This document shows positions 58,901-64,000 of a stretch of DNA of 64,000 bases, piece after piece; within the stretch, counting starts at the first letter, position 1, and every line of letters begins with the position of its first letter. Source of the DNA: Littorina saxatilis (taxonomy: Eukaryota; Mollusca; Gastropoda; Littorinimorpha; Littorinidae). The stretch spans positions 597,501 through 661,500 of the forward strand of contig NC_090261.1 of the NCBI RefSeq assembly GCF_037325665.1. Reading direction: 5' to 3'. The position numbers and the translations under genes were made by a program. The notes beneath the pieces were generated by a model. It had not been told where the DNA came from, searched no databases, and saw nothing but the letters and a program-made list of their open reading frames with translations.

Positions 58901-59792
58901 AAAAAAAAAATTTTTTTTGTTTGTTGTTGCTGGCATGGACTGCCGTTCATTCATTTCTGAGGAGGAGCTTGCACCAGCCACACAACAGAAGTTCTGGCAT
59001 GATGTGCGCCAGTTCTACATGGCCTGTGTGAGGAAAATGTTGAATAAATTTCCATTTGGCAGTGAAACCCTGCAACACCTTCAAGTGCTGGATCACAGTC
59101 TGGGAGCTGACACACTGACTGCCTTCTTACAGGTCAAAATTAACTCTGATGCATGCTGCCATGATTTTAAGGTGACTGGCAGCATGATTGACAAAGCAAA
59201 GATTTGCACAGATGAATACAACAAAGAACACAAGTGACAAGTGACAAAAAAAATGAACGAACAAGAGTGCAGTGTAAATGTATTACATGTAGTGGTAAAT
59301 AAAGAGCAGTTTGTGTAGAAAGGAATTTATGTGTTTTACTTTTAGTTTGTGAAAACCAATCTGATTGGTTTAGTGTGTATGCGTGAGAAGTTGAATTTGT
59401 GCGTTTAACCACATCCTGATCCACGCATTAACTATGGTTTTTGATCCCCAACTATGGTTTCTTATGCCATTTACTATGGTCAGAGGCCAAAAGTACTTGA
59501 CAGGTATGATTTGTACACATCTTATGTAGATTAATGGATTAACGCTGATCAGATTATTTTTCTGTTGCAGCTAGCTTACCATTTGATTGTCATAGGTAGC
59601 AGGAGTTCCATCATCATCAGCAGCTACACCTACGTCTGCTTCAATCAGGCGTGCTGGAGATGCGCTTGTCACGTCCATGATGTCGTCCAGCTGAGTACTT
59701 CGACTGTTGGAGGGCTGTCTGCTCATGAGACTAGTCCGCTCGTTTGGCTCATCTGGTCTGTTGTGGGTACCGGTAAGCAAGTCGGCACTCAT
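34767..59792 (-). CDS. PSEN: Presenilin gene, copy A (complete, 10 coding exons)
   Basis: This gene encodes presenilin, the nine-pass membrane aspartyl protease that forms the catalytic core of gamma-secretase and cleaves Notch and APP-type stubs (family knowledge). The coding exons are 59580-59792, 58163-58488, 56512-56653, 55598-55665, 53998-54218, 51726-51824, 50742-50966, 41142-41420, 36279-36391 and 34767-34922. Phases join exactly, every intron is GT-AG, and the sum is 1842 nt or 613 residues. Seen: TM1 [20 protein letters not shown], the TM6 Asp in VVWDLVAVL (D324), the TM7 Asp in GLGDF (D533), PALP (579-582) and a C-terminal ...EQLYI. It is longer than the human proteins (about 450-467 residues) through an extended N-terminus and a large TM6-TM7 loop. 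The ATG is preceded at once by an in-frame TGA. Introns range from 0.76 to 9.3 kb and are full of repeats. UTRs were not resolved. Confidence 0.96.
34923..36035. repeat. 28-bp minisatellite next to the exon 10 acceptor
   Basis: About 39 copies of CCACACACCCCTACATTAGT plus TCTTCAAA. On the minus strand the unit resembles the exon 10 acceptor tract (real: ggtgcgtgtggttttag; unit: ggggtgtgtggtttgaag), so it may derive from the intron end, but the invariant AG context differs. Confidence 0.92.
36279..36391 (-). CDS. PSEN: Presenilin copy A, exon 9 (TM7, second catalytic Asp)
   Basis: The exon is 113 nt, from ctacag|GCGGGG to CTCATC|gtgagt. It encodes [20 protein letters not shown], then [17 protein letters not shown], nearly identical to human. 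GLGD carries the TM7 catalytic Asp (D533). Degenerate partial copies of this exon lie in the upstream intron near 36610 and 37640. Confidence 0.97.
36422..36612. repeat. GGATAA/GGATAG simple repeat upstream of exon 9
   Basis: A run of AGGGATAAGGAT-type hexamers in intron 8, followed at once by a partial copy of exon 9. Confidence 0.9.
36613..36648 (-). pseudogene. Partial duplicate of presenilin exon 9
   Basis: GGAGGCCTTGCCCACCAG and following CACACTGTAGAAGATAAA match exon 9 at 36328-36366 except for a 3-bp gap and a few substitutions. It cannot function as an exon by itself, having no donor or acceptor. A further degenerate copy spans about 37641-37770. Confidence 0.75.
36690..37640 (-). 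mobile_element. About 0.95-kb hairpin-ended repeat, reverse copy of 13540-14500
   Basis: The sequence is the reverse complement of the plus-strand copy, ending with the inverted repeat CAGTGATTATCAAAAATAAT near 37566. It splits the exon 9-derived repeat, which resumes at 37641 with TTTCCCAGCCCCAATTTCAC. Confidence 0.65.
37641..37775 (-). pseudogene. Second degenerate duplicate of exon 9 and its acceptor
   Basis: CCCAGCCCCAATTTCACCCC matches the exon 9 start, followed by intron-like CAGCATCACATGTCATTGAC, a short GGATAA stretch and a decayed CACCCACCAGCATAGCAG. The order mirrors exon 9, acceptor, simple repeat and exon 9 fragment upstream. Confidence 0.65.
37789..37973. mobile_element. 185-bp near-perfect palindrome (hairpin MITE)
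   Basis: The left end GAATTCCAAAATAGAAAAAA is exactly complementary to the right end TTTTTTCTATTTTGGAATTC, and pairing continues with few mismatches to the centre. No coding capacity. Confidence 0.85.
38119..38348. repeat. 76-bp tandem repeat, three copies
   Basis: The unit contains ACTACCACCAAGCAGCCTCA and ACACCAACAAGAGATTACCT. Confidence 0.9.
38540..39198. other. GC-richer, possibly transcribed segment in presenilin intron 8
   Basis: It has CpG-rich sequence ending in CCACGACAG|GTGAGA, a good plus-strand donor, and a 36-bp duplication (GTCCAGAAATTGGCTTGACT) at 38889-38965. I do not recognise any product; short frames here have no support. Confidence 0.3.
39199..39906 (+). repeat. 32-bp minisatellite of paired splice-site consensus
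   Basis: About 22 copies of GTGAGTTATGACTTGCAG plus tatgttcctttcag. On the plus strand each junction reads ttcctttcag|gtgagt, an acceptor fused to a donor. Copies are almost perfect. The array is antisense to presenilin. Confidence 0.95.
39907..40540. other. Sequence without recognised gene
   Basis: Nothing supported beyond an imperfect CTTC/TTCACA-rich stretch around 40010-40070. Confidence 0.4.
40541..40985 (+). mobile_element. tRNA-derived SINE
   Basis: The head carries an A box (GTGGCCGAGTGGTAACGC) and B box (GGTTGCGAGTTCGACCC) like a Ser/Leu-type tRNA, then a body containing AAAGATCCCACGATTGACAA, ending in GCGCGATATAAGACTTCATA. The same family is in reverse at 31430-31920. Confidence 0.8.
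41142..41420 (-). CDS. PSEN: Presenilin copy A, exon 8 (cytosolic loop, second part)
   Basis: The exon is 279 nt, from tttcag|TGGATAC to GAGGAAC|gtcagt. It encodes a Gly/Ala- and Gln-rich loop containing [20 protein letters not shown] and ending [16 protein letters not shown] matches human FSEEWEAQRDSHL, and the acidic end matches EDPEER. The acceptor abuts an 84-bp tandem array that repeats it. Confidence 0.93.
41411..42245. repeat. 84-bp minisatellite carrying the exon 8 acceptor
   Basis: About ten copies of a unit containing CCTGTATCCACTGAAACAAG. On the minus strand each reads gatcttgtttcag|TGGATACAGG, identical to the exon 8 acceptor and its first ten bases. The first unit includes the real exon start. 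Confidence 0.95.
42507..43392 (+). repeat. 0.88-kb interspersed repeat inside the DIRS terminal repeat
   Basis: Full-length copy, ACAAGTCGCGCAAGGCGAAA to GACTAAATATAAAA. The intact opposite terminus of the DIRS element shows the empty target (ACAACTCTAAAAAAGAGTGA), which sets the ends of this repeat to within an A-run. Confidence 0.9.
44880..45137. repeat. 35-bp tandem repeat inside the DIRS element
   Basis: About seven copies of GTGCTGGCTGGGCCAAAGAG plus gagcaaccagaacca between the RT and recombinase regions. It is probably a local expansion within the fossil element. Confidence 0.92.
45538..45837 (-). mobile_element. tRNA-derived SINE with 12-bp target duplication in the DIRS element
   Basis: Flanked by CCCTGGCGGTTT at 45526-45537 and 45838-45849. 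The minus-strand head reads GGTTGGCCTAGTGGTAAGGC (A box) and GTGGGTTCGAACCCC (B box); the tail is GTTTGTTTG repeats. The tail GGCGTTAAAC resembles that of the SINEs at 19430 and 21537. Confidence 0.9.
48127..49201. mobile_element. Solo LTR, 1075 bp, in the DIRS element
   Basis: It begins TGTAATGAATGG and ends CAAATCTCTTACA (TG...CA with TGTAA/TTACA ends), flanked by TGAGA at 48122-48126 and 49202-49206. No internal coding region is present, as expected for a solo LTR left by recombination. The family cannot be set from the LTR alone; a 5-bp duplication fits Gypsy or BEL types. Confidence 0.75.
50742..50966 (-). CDS. PSEN: Presenilin copy A, exon 7 (cytosolic loop, first part)
   Basis: The exon is 225 nt, from gtgcag|CGACAATG to CCTCAG|gtaggt. 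It begins [20 protein letters not shown], equivalent to human STMVWLVNMAEGDP. The rest is low-complexity Ser/Thr/Asn/Ala-rich loop. Loop length and composition vary widely among presenilins, so only the start is strictly homologous. Confidence 0.93.
51023..51620. repeat. 74-bp minisatellite in intron 6
   Basis: About eight near-perfect copies of a unit containing TGTAACTGTTAGCGCACACA and TTATCAGTCATTTCAATGCT. Unlike its neighbours it does not contain a clear copy of the exon 7 acceptor. Confidence 0.95.
51726..51824 (-). CDS. PSEN: Presenilin copy A, exon 6 (end of TM6)
   Basis: The exon is 99 nt, from gacag|ACCTGG to CTCCT|gtaag. It completes D324 and encodes [20 protein letters not shown] then [12 protein letters not shown], among the most conserved presenilin sequence. 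It starts inside a 65-bp tandem array whose units repeat the acceptor and the first exon bases. Confidence 0.96.
51809..52457. repeat. 65-bp minisatellite carrying the exon 6 acceptor, split by a SINE-like insert
   Basis: About six units contain CAGCACCGCCACCAGGTCTG followed by tcacaacatgaacacatgg. On the minus strand each reads gttgtgacag|ACCTGGTGG, the exon 6 start (or the variant ACCTGGTTG). From about 52105 to 52335 the array is interrupted by an unrelated segment with TTATCGTCCCATCGCGTGG. Confidence 0.92.
52105..52335 (-). mobile_element. Probable SINE fragment
   Basis: On the minus strand it ends GACGATAAATTAATGAAAATG plus AAAGAAATG, an A-rich tail, and sits cleanly inside the 65-bp array. 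The head is not recognisable as tRNA. Confidence 0.45.
52458..53965. repeat. 13-bp minisatellite in intron 5, about 115 units
   Basis: The unit is GAGTACAGAGAGT with G/A variants. Because 13 is not a multiple of 3, all three minus frames cycle through the same 39-nt pattern and stay open, giving spurious long frames encoding [11 protein letters not shown] repeats. Confidence 0.95.
53998..54218 (-). CDS. PSEN: Presenilin copy A, exon 5 (TM4-TM6)
   Basis: The exon is 221 nt, from gttcag|GGAGGTG to TGTGGG|gtcagt. It encodes [40 protein letters not shown], then a segment matching human [20 protein letters not shown]. It ends with the first base of the TM6 catalytic Asp codon, so D324 is completed by exon 6. 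The residue before it is Trp; I recall the same in fly and worm presenilins, against Tyr in vertebrates. Confidence 0.96.
54219..54722. repeat. 35-bp minisatellite carrying the exon 5 acceptor (copy A intron 4)
   Basis: About fourteen units of TGACCTCCCTGAACACATGG plus caacacacattgtat. Minus strand: catgtgttcag|ggaggt, matching the exon 5 acceptor and first exon bases. Variants CCTTCCTG and CCTGCCTG keep the CAG. Confidence 0.93.
54723..55166. mobile_element. piggyBac-like MITE 1
   Basis: It begins CCTTCACCGGATCACGCTTT and ends TCAAGG before TTTA. It holds five TGGGTCGT..ACGACCCA-type palindromes. The paralogous site in copy B (222-225) is an uninterrupted TTAA. Confidence 0.65.
55598..55665 (-). 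CDS. PSEN: Presenilin copy A, exon 4 (TM3)
   Basis: This short exon of 68 nt runs from tttcag|ATTATTC to CCTGTC|gtacgt. It encodes [20 protein letters not shown] and then YL plus a split Ser codon, matching the human [22 protein letters not shown] region (TM3). A second copy of the donor region lies about 60 bp downstream in the transcript. Confidence 0.94.
55733..56154. mobile_element. piggyBac-like MITE 2 with TTAA target duplication
   Basis: CCTTCACC...GTGAAGG, 422 bp, flanked by TTAA at 55729-55732 and 56155-56158. TTAA duplication with CC-starting ends is the piggyBac hallmark (family knowledge). Copy B has the empty site CTGTTTAAAAC (TTAA 764-767). It contains several GGGTCGT palindromes. 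Confidence 0.85.
56512..56653 (-). CDS. PSEN: Presenilin copy A, exon 3 (TM2)
   Basis: The exon is 142 nt, from acceptor cttgcag|GGTGTA to donor TACAAG|gtatac. It encodes [13 protein letters not shown], the luminal loop, then TM2, ending YKYECYK, which aligns with human YKYRCYK. The acceptor lies at the edge of a 47-bp tandem array whose every unit repeats that acceptor. Confidence 0.95.
56654..58035. repeat. 47-bp minisatellite carrying the exon 3 acceptor (copy A intron 2)
   Basis: About 29 units of the same repeat as 1698-4550 in copy B. Each contains the minus-strand acceptor cttgcag|GGTGTAC; some units have a 3-bp deletion (AGCCACATG). Confidence 0.95.
58163..58488 (-). CDS. PSEN: Presenilin copy A, exon 2 (TM1)
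   Basis: The exon runs from acceptor ataacacag|GTAAGG to donor CCTATCT|gtgagt; 326 nt, ending in phase 2. It encodes an Asn/Gln-rich segment, a run of eight Glu, then [11 protein letters not shown] and TM1 (about residues 148-170). The [19 protein letters not shown] stretch is a presenilin signature. Confidence 0.95.
58792..59508. mobile_element. 717-bp TIR element with a short ORF, in copy A intron 1
   Basis: The ends CATACCTGTCAAGT and ACTTGACAGGTATG are 14-bp inverted repeats, flanked by ATTTGT at 58786-58791 and 59509-59514. A plus-strand frame at 58917-59237 encodes 106 residues ([31 protein letters not shown]) that resemble the C-terminal part of hAT-type transposase-like proteins; this is low certainty. 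The copy B intron lacks the element. Confidence 0.6.
59580..59792 (-). CDS. PSEN: Presenilin copy A, exon 1 (residues 1-71)
   Basis: This is the N-terminal cytosolic exon: 71 residues starting [16 protein letters not shown], hydrophilic with an acidic ADDD stretch and no membrane segment. The donor is CAAATG|gtaagc and the exon ends in phase 0. An in-frame TGA directly precedes the ATG. It differs from the copy B exon at two residues. Presenilin N-termini are poorly conserved, so assignment rests on position, phase and the duplicate copy. Confidence 0.85.
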
Positions 59793-60080
59793 TCAAATGG
59801 TTTCAGTGATAATAGAGTGATAAAGTGAATGTGACCAAACAGTGCAGCAGCGCCCAGTGTACCACCTACACTTACACCACACAACGGACAAAGGATAGGT
59901 AGGGTCCCACAGGAAAGAAAGGGGGAAACCAGCAGATCCACTACAGCGTCAAACAAAAAGTCTGTTCAGCCATGCACCACCACCAATCTATTTTCGAAAG
60001 AAATAACGTCAATGAAAAAAAGAACTCAGTTACGAATAATGTCTGTTACAGTGTTAGAAAAGAACACTTCATACGTTAGA
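59793..60080 (-). promoter_or_regulatory. Conserved upstream region of presenilin copy A
   Basis: Shared with 6837-7110 upstream of copy B apart from small indels; similarity fades after ATACGTTAGA. It likely holds the 5' UTR and proximal promoter. No core element is clear. Confidence 0.5.
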
Positions 60081-60710
60081 ATACTTAGATACTCGTGATC
60101 AACTCGGTGACTCACTCAGTTCGCTGGAAAGGAATACAACACGAAAGATTTGTCTACATTTTTCACTGATTAGAAAGTAAGGCTGTTCGATTCCATCACC
60201 GCAAGGGTAGGTGGGGGAAAAGTTATTACAAAAACAAGAGGAACCGGACAAGTTTTGTATCAAATTCTTACGTTTGCACTGTTTTTCTCTCTTTGCTAGA
60301 TGGTCTATCTAAACAGGAAGTTACTCCTGCTACATACGTCACAACCAACTTCACACAAAGGGAGTAATCATTGTCATTGACCACAGTTCAGAGTTAATGT
60401 AGAGATTCTGCTGAAACAGCAGCTTTTTGTTTTATTCTTATGACGTAAGTCTCTGTACTTTAAATCATATTAAAAAAACACGTCATTAATGTGTTGACAA
60501 ATGACACACAAAGATTGATCTTTTTCTAATGTTTCTACTAGGCACTCTAATTATCTTTTAACAGAAGGCTACTGGAATAGTGATCAATGTCAGATAAAAA
60601 GGAATCATAGATTTCAACTTGTTAATAGATGAGCTGAATAATAAAACCTCTTTTGACAGAAAAATGTAGATTAAAGAAATGAAAGTACTTCCGTCGACTA
60701 TTAATAACCA
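60081..60710. other. Sequence upstream of copy A without recognised gene
   Basis: Contains TGACGTAAG (about 60441), a possible CRE-like site. Otherwise nothing supported. Confidence 0.35.
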
Positions 60711-61682
60711 AGTCAAAACTTGACTAAATGTTTTAACATTGAGGGGGAATCGAGACGAGGGTCGTGGTGTGTGTGTGTGTGTGTGTGTGTCTGTGCGTGT
60801 GTGTGTGTAGAGCGATTCAGACCAAACTACTGGACCGATCTTTATGAAATTTGACATGAGAGTTCCTGGGAATGATATCCCCGGAAATGTTTTTCTTTTT
60901 TTCGATAAATACTTTTGATGACGTCATATCCGGCTTTTTGTAAAAGTTGAGGCGGCACTGTCACACCCTCATTTTTCAATTAAATTGATTGAAATTTTGG
61001 CCAAGCAATCTTCGACGAAGGCCGGGATTGGGTATTGCATTTCAGCTTGATGGCTTAAAAAACTAATGAGTGAGTTTGGTCATTAAAAATGGGAAACTTG
61101 TAATTAAAATTATTTTTTTATTAAACGATCCAAAAACAATTTCATCTTATTCTTCATCATTTTCTGATTCCAAAAACATATACCTATGTTATATTTGGAT
61201 TAAAAACAAGCTCTTAAAATTAAAAATATAAAAATTATGATCAAAATTAAATTTTCGAAATGAAAGAGTGTGACATGAAGTTCTTGTACATCATTGTAAA
61301 GAGTGTGAATGACGTTTTAGTTTAGATGTCAAGCGCTTAGAGCAAGCCTTTTTAACGAAAGTTTTTGATTTAGCGCTATATAAATGTTCTTATTATTATT
61401 ATTATTATTATTTAAAAACAATTTCATCTCATTCCTTGTCGGTTCCTGATTCCAAAAACATATAGATAGATATGATATGTTTGGATTAAAAACACGCTCA
61501 CAACAAAAGCGAGCTATGCAGCACTGCGAAACCACTACTGCGCTGAACAGGCTCGTCAGTTTCACTCCGTTTTGCACAAGCGGCGGACTACGGTCATTGT
61601 GAAAAAATGCAGTGCGTTCAGTTTCATTCTGTGAGTTCCACAACTTGACTAAATGTAGTAATTTCGCCTTACGCGACTTGTT
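60711..61682 (-). repeat. 0.88-kb interspersed repeat (reverse) with a LINE 3'-end insert
   Basis: The family copy runs from TCAAAACTTGACTAAATG to CGCCTTACGCGACTTGT. It is split by about 61259-61412, which ends GCGCTATATAAATGTTC plus (TTA)n, like the 3' end of an L2/RTE-type LINE. Confidence 0.85.
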
Positions 61683-61978
61683 TCTTCTTCGTTTTAAAAA
61701 CATTTTTTGTGAATTAATTCTTCATACAGTGACAGCTTGTCTGCCAGTTGATCGGGGTCAGTGTCATGAGTGGTTTAACTGTGTGCGTCACAAAAGTAGC
61801 ACTGTGTAGAAATGGTCAGTATTACCAAGCAGTGCATGTGTGTTGCATGTGGTGGCTAGCTGTTTAGCTAGACAGGTATCATGCATCCTGTGCGGCCTGT
61901 CAACATGTCGGGAGGGATGTTCTTCATTTCCTACCAACGGGCACTTTCCTCATGTCATATGACAGAAGAAGTTATAAG
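61683..61978. other. Unique-looking spacer
   Basis: No feature recognised. Confidence 0.4.
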
Positions 61979-63706
61979 ACAAGTCGCGTAAGGCGAAAAT
62001 ACAACATTTAGTCAAGCTGTCGAACTCAGACTGAACTCAATGCAATTTTTCAGCAAGACCGTATACTCGTAGCATCGTCAGTCCACCGCTCGTGGCAAAG
62101 GCAGTGAAATTGACAAGAAGAGCGGGGTGGTAGTTGCACTGAGAACGATAGCACGCTTTTTATATTTAGTCAAGTTTTGACTAAATATTTTAACATCGAG
62201 GGGGAATCGAAACGAGGGTCGTGGTGTATGTGTGTGTGTGTGTGTGTGCGTGCGTGCGTGCGTGTAGAGCGATTCAGACCAAACTACTGGGCCGATCTTT
62301 ATGAAATTTTACATGAGAGTTCCTGGGATTGATATCCCCGAACGTTTTTCTCCTTTTTTTGATAAATGTCTTTGATGACGTCATATCCGGCTTTTCGTGA
62401 AAGTTGAGGCGGCACTGTCACGCCCTCATTTTTCAACCAAATTGGTTCAAATTTTGGTCAAGTAATCTTCGACGAAGCCCGGGGTTCGGTATTGCATTTC
62501 AGCTTGGTGGCTTAAAAATTAATTAATGACTTTGGTCATTAAAAATCGGAAAATTGTAAAAAAAAATAAAAATTTATAAAACGATCCAAATGTACGTTTA
62601 TCTTATTCTCCATCATTTGCTGATTCCAAAAACATATAAATATGTTATATTCGGATTAAAAACAAGCTCTGAAAATTAAATATATAAAAATTATTATCAA
62701 AATTAAATTGTCCAAATCAATTTAAAAACACTTTCATCTTATTCCTTGTCGGTTCCTGATTCCAAAAACATATAGATATGATATGTTTGGATTAAAAACA
62801 CGCTCAGAAAGTTAAAACAAAGAGAGGTACAGAAAAGCGTGCTATCCTTCTTAGCGCAACTACTACCCCGCTCTTCTTGTCAATTTCACTGCCTTTGCCA
62901 TGAGCGGTGGCCTGACGATGCTACGAGTAAAATGGCATTGCGTTCAGTTTCATTCTGTGAGTTCGACAGCTACTTGACTAAAATTATTGTATTTTCGCCT
63001 TACGCGACTTGTCTGTATCTCTCTTTGGTTTAACTTTCTGAGCGTGTTTTTAATCCAAACATATCATATCTATATGTTTTTGGAATCAGGAACCGACAAG
63101 AAATAAGATGAAAGTGCTTTTAAATTGATTTCAAAAATTTAATTTTGATCATAATTTTTATATTTTATATTTTCAGAGCTTGTTTTTAATCCAAATATAA
63201 CATATTTATATGTTTTTGGAATCAGAAAATGATGAAGAATAAGATGAACGTAAATTTGGATCGCTTAATAATGTTTTGGTTTTTTTACAATTTTCAGATT
63301 TTTAATGACCAAAGTCATTAATTAATTTTTAAGCCAACAAGCTGAAATGCAATACCGAAGTCCGGCCTTTGTTGAAGATTGCTTGGCCAAAATTTCAATC
63401 AATTTGATTAAAAATTGAGTGTGTGACAGTGCCGCCTCAACTTTTACAAAAAGCCGGATATGACGTCATCAAAGACATTTATCGAAAAAATGAAAAAAAA
63501 CGTCCGGGGATATCATTCCCAGAAACTCTCATGTAAAATTTCATAAAGATCGGTCCAGTAGTTTAGTCTGAATCGCTCTACACACACACACGCACAGACA
63601 CACACACACACTGACACACACACACACACACATACACCACGACCCTCGTCTGGATTCCCCCCTCTATGTTAAAACATTTAGTCATAACTTGACTAAATGT
63701 AAACAA
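61979..63706 (+). repeat. 0.88-kb repeat split by a reverse copy of itself
   Basis: The outer copy is 61979-62160 and 63014-63706. The inner reverse copy is 62161-63013 (TATTTAGTCAAGTTTTGACT to TTACGCGACTTGT), inserted at GCACGCTTTT|CTGTA. No target duplication is evident. Confidence 0.88.
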
Positions 63707-64000
63707 GTCGCGTAAGGCGAAAATACAACATTTAGTCAAGTAGCTGTCGAACTCACAGAATGAAACTGAACGCAATGCAACGCAGCGAGACCGTATACTC
63801 GTAGCATCGTCAGTCCACCGCTCATGGCAAAGGCAGTGAAATTGACAAGAAGAGCGGGGTAGTAGTTGCGCTGAGAAGGATAGCACGCTTTTCTGTACCT
63901 CTCTTCGTTTTAACTTTCTGAGTGTGTTTTCAATCCAAACATATCATATCTATATGTTTTTGGAATCAGGAACCGACAAGGAATAAGATGAAAGTGTTTT
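63703..64000 (+). repeat. 0.88-kb repeat, cut by the window edge
   Basis: It starts ACAAGTCGCGTAAGGCGAAA directly at the end of the preceding copy, giving a head-to-tail pair, and runs out of the window. Confidence 0.88.

Overview
The window reads as animal DNA, almost certainly from a mollusc and probably a marine gastropod (inference). The only host gene I recognise encodes a presenilin-type protein of protostome character. The rest is a dense bed of SINEs, non-LTR retrotransposons, DNA-transposon remnants, minisatellites and hairpin elements, with CA/GA microsatellites. No bacterial genes, rRNA or functional tRNA genes were seen; tRNA-like sequence occurs only as SINE heads.

The backbone is two presenilin genes, head to tail on the minus strand. 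Copy A is complete: ten coding exons from 59792 down to the stop at 34767, all with GT-AG introns, adding up to 613 codons. It carries both catalytic aspartates (D324, D533) and the PALP motif. Copy B lies downstream of A. Its exons 1-4 are present at 6836-632, and the gene then runs off the left edge, where the minisatellite that abuts exon 5 in copy A is already visible (1-210). The duplicated block includes about 270 bp upstream of the ATG.

The most unusual structure is in the presenilin introns. Nearly every one holds a tandem array next to an exon, and in most cases the repeat unit itself contains that exon's splice acceptor or donor with a few exon bases. Transcripts would therefore carry from one to about sixty decoy copies of a real splice site. 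The two paralogs differ strongly in copy number.

Layout: 1-7.1 kb, copy B with its upstream region. 7.1-18.7 kb, nested DNA transposons, including a 4.1-kb element with 3-bp TAA target duplication, and hairpin elements. 18.7-25.3 kb, a minus-strand LINE broken by two near-identical SINEs, a plus-strand LINE and a third LINE fragment. 26.2-28.1 kb, a 67-bp satellite whose unit looks like an LTR end plus primer-binding site. 28.1-34.7 kb, interspersed repeats with nested SINEs and LINEs. 34.8-59.8 kb, copy A; its 9.3-kb intron 7 holds a broken DIRS-type retroelement with inverted termini, itself carrying a SINE, a solo LTR and a copy of the 0.88-kb repeat. 59.8-64 kb, upstream region and more 0.88-kb repeats.

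One repeat family of about 0.88 kb occurs about ten times, in both orientations, often nested in itself or other elements. Paralog comparison gives empty sites for two piggyBac-like MITEs, so those insertions most likely postdate the presenilin duplication.
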